Translations under genes and position numbers: made by a program
Part shown: one piece after another, positions 50,075-52,334 of the stretch
How the letters are laid out: the number at the start of each line of letters is the position of its first letter
Numbering within the stretch: the stretch's first letter is position 1
Notes under the pieces: generated by a model
Seen by the model: only the letters and a program-made list of their open reading frames with translations
Databases searched by the model: none
What the model was told of the DNA's origin: nothing
From: Bacillota bacterium
GTDB taxonomy: Bacteria; Bacillota_I; Bacilli_A; RFN20; CAG-826
Direction of reading: 5' to 3'
DNA: 52,334 nt
NCBI GenBank assembly: GCA_023393065.1
Contig: JAEWMX010000004.1
Coordinates: forward strand, 1 to 52,334

Positions 50075-51256
50075 TTAATCTTTTATGAGTAATTTCCCAC
50101 CTCGATATTCAGCTATTTGCTGAACATCTTTATCCCCTCGGCCAGAGAGGTTGACGACGATGATTTGGCTTTTATCTAATGCTGGGGCAAGTTTGATGGC
50201 GGCGGCAAGAGCATGCGCCGATTCAATCGCCGGAATAATCCCTTCGACTTTCGAAAGCATCTCAAAGGCGCTGACAGCTTCTTCGTCGGTTGCGCTCTGA
50301 TAAGCGACGCGACCGTTCTCATGAAGCAAGGCGTGCTCGGGTCCAACCCCGGGATAATCAAGACCGGCGGAGATGGAGTAGACCGGCGAAATATCACCGT
50401 TTTCTTCGACTAGGCAGATGGTGTTCATACCGTGAATAACGGCTTCTTTACCTTTGGTAAGTGTCGCGGCATGACACTTGCTATCAAGGCCTTTTCCACC
50501 AGCTTCGACGCCGATTAATCTCACTTGTGATTTCTCGATGAACTCGTAAAAGCAGCCAATCGCGTTTGATCCGCCACCGACACAGGCGATGACATAATCG
50601 GGCAAGCGGTGTTCTTTTTCGATGATTTGGTTTTTGATTTCTTCGCCGATCACTTTTTGAAAATCGCGAACCATCGTCGGATACGGATGAGGTCCGACGG
50701 CCGAGCCGATTAAATAGTAGGCACTATCCAATTCTTGGCTCCACGCATAGAGAGCCTTATCGACGGCTTCCTTTAAGGTTTTAAGTCCCTCATCGACGAC
50801 TATTACGCGAGCGCCGAGGAGCTGCATGCGATAGACATTGACACTTTGTCTTAGTACATCAACCCTTCCCATATAGATGTCACATTCAAAACCGAACAAA
50901 GCAGCGGCCGTGGCCGTGGCGACGCCGTGTTGACCGGCTCCGGTTTCGGCGATCAACTTCTTCTTGCCCATCCTTTTAGCCAAGAGAGCCTGGCCGAGAA
51001 CATTATTGATTTTATGAGCACCTGTATGATTTAAATCCTCGCGTTTAAGATATATCTTTGCCCCAGCCAATTTCTCGGTCAGATTCTTTGCATAATAGAG
51101 GAGCGAGGGACGATTAGCATACTCCTTTAAATAATATTTAAACTCTTTCTGAAATTCTTTATCGCCTTTATATTTTTCATAGGCGTTTTCCACTTCCTTA
51201 ATCGCTCGCAGGACATCTCCGTTAACAAATTGACCACCAAATTTTCCAAATTCCAT
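50075..51256 (-). CDS. trpB: Tryptophan synthase beta chain, stand-alone
   Basis: The 393-residue PLP enzyme joins indole and serine to tryptophan. PLP lysine is Lys82 in GAHKINN, the catalytic Glu104 is in IAETGAGQHG, and the phosphate-binding GGGSNAIG is present. Residue pattern fits TrpB1. No trpA or other trp gene lies nearby, so it may act on imported or salvaged indole. I chose the ATG at 51256 because AGGAAG precedes it; a longer frame reads into the leader. A T-box leader lies upstream. Confidence 0.93.
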   Translation of the reverse strand: MEFGKFGGQFVNGDVLRAIKEVENAYEKYKGDKEFQKEFKYYLKEYANRPSLLYYAKNLTEKLAGAKIYLKREDLNHTGAHKINNVLGQALLAKRMGKKKLIAETGAGQHGVATATAAALFGFECDIYMGRVDVLRQSVNVYRMQLLGARVIVVDEGLKTLKEAVDKALYAWSQELDSAYYLIGSAVGPHPYPTMVRDFQKVIGEEIKNQIIEKEHRLPDYVIACVGGGSNAIGCFYEFIEKSQVRLIGVEAGGKGLDSKCHAATLTKGKEAVIHGMNTICLVEENGDISPVYSISAGLDYPGVGPEHALLHENGRVAYQSATDEEAVSAFEMLSKVEGIIPAIESAHALAAAIKLAPALDKSQIIVVNLSGRGDKDVQQIAEYRGGKLLIKD

Positions 51257-51291
51257 TTCTTCTTCCTCTTTCTTTTTAGAAGCTGAGATAC

Positions 51292-51327
51292 AAAAAAGCA
51301 CCTCTTCCGATCGGGACGAGATGCTCG
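51292..51327 (-). terminator. T-box terminator hairpin
   Basis: On the minus strand AGCATCTC and GAGGTGCT (one G-T pair) close around an inner CCGATCGG, followed by TTTTTT. This is the terminator half of the T-box switch upstream of trpB. Confidence 0.8.
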
Positions 51328-51555
51328 TGGTGCCACCCGAATTTCAAGAAACTTGCTCGTTTCTCCTCTAATAAATACTCCACCGCTTACGATGTTCATA
51401 TTCTTCTCTGATAACGGTGATGGCCGGCGCGGGCTACTCAATTCGCCTCGCTTCTTGAAAGTCCATTCGCCTAGCTAGTTCGCGCCTATCTTTCACCACC
51501 ATAGACTCGCTATTGAGAATTTGCTAAGTTACTATTCTTTCGCAACGAATTTAAC
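51292..51555 (-). promoter_or_regulatory. T-box riboswitch, likely tryptophan-specific, controlling trpB
   Basis: The minus strand carries the conserved antiterminator sequence GGGTGGCACCACG (51328-51340), close to the T-box consensus, upstream of a terminator. A long 5' stem region of about 200 nt precedes it. Within it GGCGAATGGACTTTC contains TGG followed by A and C, as in specifier loops; this suggests Trp. Uncharged tRNA-Trp would then favour trpB expression. The specifier call is inference from position and codon; the exact 5' end is estimated. Confidence 0.85.
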
Positions 51556-51558
51556 TCA

Positions 51559-51586
51559 AGTTTACTATCTAACTTATTTCTGTCAA
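51559..51586 (-). promoter_or_regulatory. Promoter of the T-box/trpB unit
   Basis: Perfect TTGACA (51581-51586), 16 nt, TAAACT (51559-51564). Transcription would start near 51552. Confidence 0.6.
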
Positions 51587-51665
51587 GTGCTTATCGATAT
51601 CGACAATGCTCATGATTTAACGTGCAAAAGATGGCGCAGCGCGATAGTTTGAGCAAGCCGAGAGG

Positions 51666-51694
51666 TCAACATAAATATATTTATGTGTTATAAT
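51666..51694 (+). promoter_or_regulatory. mscS promoter with an 18-bp palindrome in its spacer
   Basis: TCAACA (51666-51671), 17 nt, perfect TATAAT (51689-51694). ACATAAATATATTTATGT (51669-51686) is a perfect palindrome covering most of the spacer, the right place for a repressor. Confidence 0.6.
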
Positions 51695-51717
51695 TTTAAT
51701 GTTTTAGGAGGTATCAC

Positions 51718-52334
51718 ATGAGTCTGCCATTACAAATTATTCTCACGGTCTTAATCGTCGCCCTCGTCGCGACGCTCTTCGTTTTTGAACGCATCTATGT
51801 CAAAAGGCGCGAAGAGACGATTAAAAAAGGTCTGCTATTAATCATCTTTCTTGTTTCTCTCCTCGCCTTTGTAGCGGGGGCCTTTGGCATCATTCTCATC
51901 TGGAATGTCAATATCGCCGCCTTGTTTAATCAAATATGGAATGACGTCGTTATGTTCTTTACCACATCGGTTCCGGCTCTGATCGGAACGGCTGTCGTCG
52001 TCTTTATCTGGATTCTCATTCTCCAAATCGCGCGCATCACCCTCAAGCGGATTGGCGATAAGCCGGGGCCGATGCAAAAACGCCGCAAAACGATATCGAA
52101 AGTTCTTCTCAGCATTATCAATTACTCACTTGCGATCATCGGCATCATCGTCATTCTCGCCATCTGGGGTGTCAATGTCTTACCAGCATTAGCGGGTCTT
52201 GGCATCGCCGGACTGATCGTCGGTCTCGGCGCGCAAAAATTCATTCAAGATCTCATCGCGGGCTTCTTCATCATCTTCGAGCACCACTATGATGTCGGAG
52301 ATGTCATCGAAGTTGGAGGTTTTAAAGGCACGGT
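51718..52334 (+). CDS. Mechanosensitive channel MscS family, C-terminus cut off
   Basis: The first 205 residues are visible. Three or four N-terminal helices precede the pore-lining helix, seen as ALAGLGIAGLIVGLGAQ then DLIAGFFIIFEHHYDVGDVIEVG, the MscS hallmark. It opens under membrane tension to release solutes on osmotic downshock. AGGAGGT lies 8 nt before the ATG. The reading frame is open to the window end, so length and C-terminal domains are unknown. Confidence 0.93.
   Translation, partial: MSLPLQIILTVLIVALVATLFVFERIYVKRREETIKKGLLLIIFLVSLLAFVAGAFGIILIWNVNIAALFNQIWNDVVMFFTTSVPALIGTAVVVFIWILILQIARITLKRIGDKPGPMQKRRKTISKVLLSIINYSLAIIGIIVILAIWGVNVLPALAGLGIAGLIVGLGAQKFIQDLIAGFFIIFEHHYDVGDVIEVGGFKGT

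Noticed and set aside
1..52334. Genetic code 4 (TGA as Trp)
   Set aside because: Several convincing genes end with TGA in tight ATGA overlaps, and Trp positions use TGG, so the standard bacterial code applies despite mollicute-like features.

Overview
The window is a gene-dense stretch of a low-to-mid GC Gram-positive (Bacillota) chromosome. Strong AGGAGG-type ribosome sites, sigma-A promoters, rho-independent terminators, a T-box leader, lipobox lipoproteins without an outer-membrane apparatus, and tRNAs with encoded CCA all point there. TGA is used as a stop (padR, DUF1700, zur) and Trp is TGG, so this is not a genetic-code-4 Mycoplasma. The unusually long PotA and PotD resemble mollicute versions, as far as I recall. 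An uncultured Bacilli lineage near the mollicute/Erysipelotrichia part of the tree is my best guess, with low confidence. I see no phage, IS element, CRISPR array or rRNA.

Layout. 1-260: a tRNA cluster (Cys, Arg, 5' part of Pro). 0.3-5.1 kb: potABCD polyamine importer. 5.4-9.1 kb: a thioredoxin-like lipoprotein, lactate dehydrogenase, an MTA/SAH-type deaminase and a 41-residue rubredoxin-like protein. 9.1-14.5 kb: a co-directional block with an acyl-CoA ligase, a DUF1624 membrane acetyltransferase-like protein, an EFR1 flavodoxin/ferredoxin protein and two paralogous lipoproteins. 14.6-17.4 kb: an acyltransferase with a zinc ribbon overlapping a GltS-type symporter. 17.4-19.3 kb: a PadR-DUF1700-DUF4097 operon with a clear palindromic operator. 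19.4-21.7 kb: msrA, ferritin and a split chromate transporter. 21.8-27.7 kb: ABC exporters, aldose epimerase, glutathione-peroxidase-like protein and a Pr6Pr membrane protein. 27.8-35.2 kb: a membrane-anchored secreted nuclease, an AraC regulator, a YdeI-like protein, rubredoxin, glycerol dehydrogenase and a large unknown membrane protein. 35.3-39.9 kb: tRNA-His, Nudix, a MacB-like ABC fusion, a TM2 protein and an NAD-dependent epimerase. 40.0-42.9 kb: a znuACB-zur zinc-uptake operon with a dyad at its promoter. 43.0-45.0 kb: a GNAT/RimK-like ATP-grasp fusion. 45.0-52.3 kb: a membrane protein, an EF-G-like GTPase, a P-loop kinase, an unknown small protein, an SDR, a stand-alone trpB behind a T-box leader, and a truncated mscS.

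The gene set suggests a fermentative cell that imports polyamines, zinc, amino acids and probably nucleotides, makes lactate, and carries thiol and iron stress defences (MsrA, GPx, ferritin, rubredoxins). The most notable points are: a set of genes with no Shine-Dalgarno whose -10 box sits exactly where a leaderless transcript would need it; the three-domain GNAT/ATP-grasp protein; the lone trpB with a tryptophan-type T-box; and several well-formed operator palindromes (padR, znuA, mscS). I did not find a clearly unprecedented multi-gene system. All family assignments are from motif reading without database searches.
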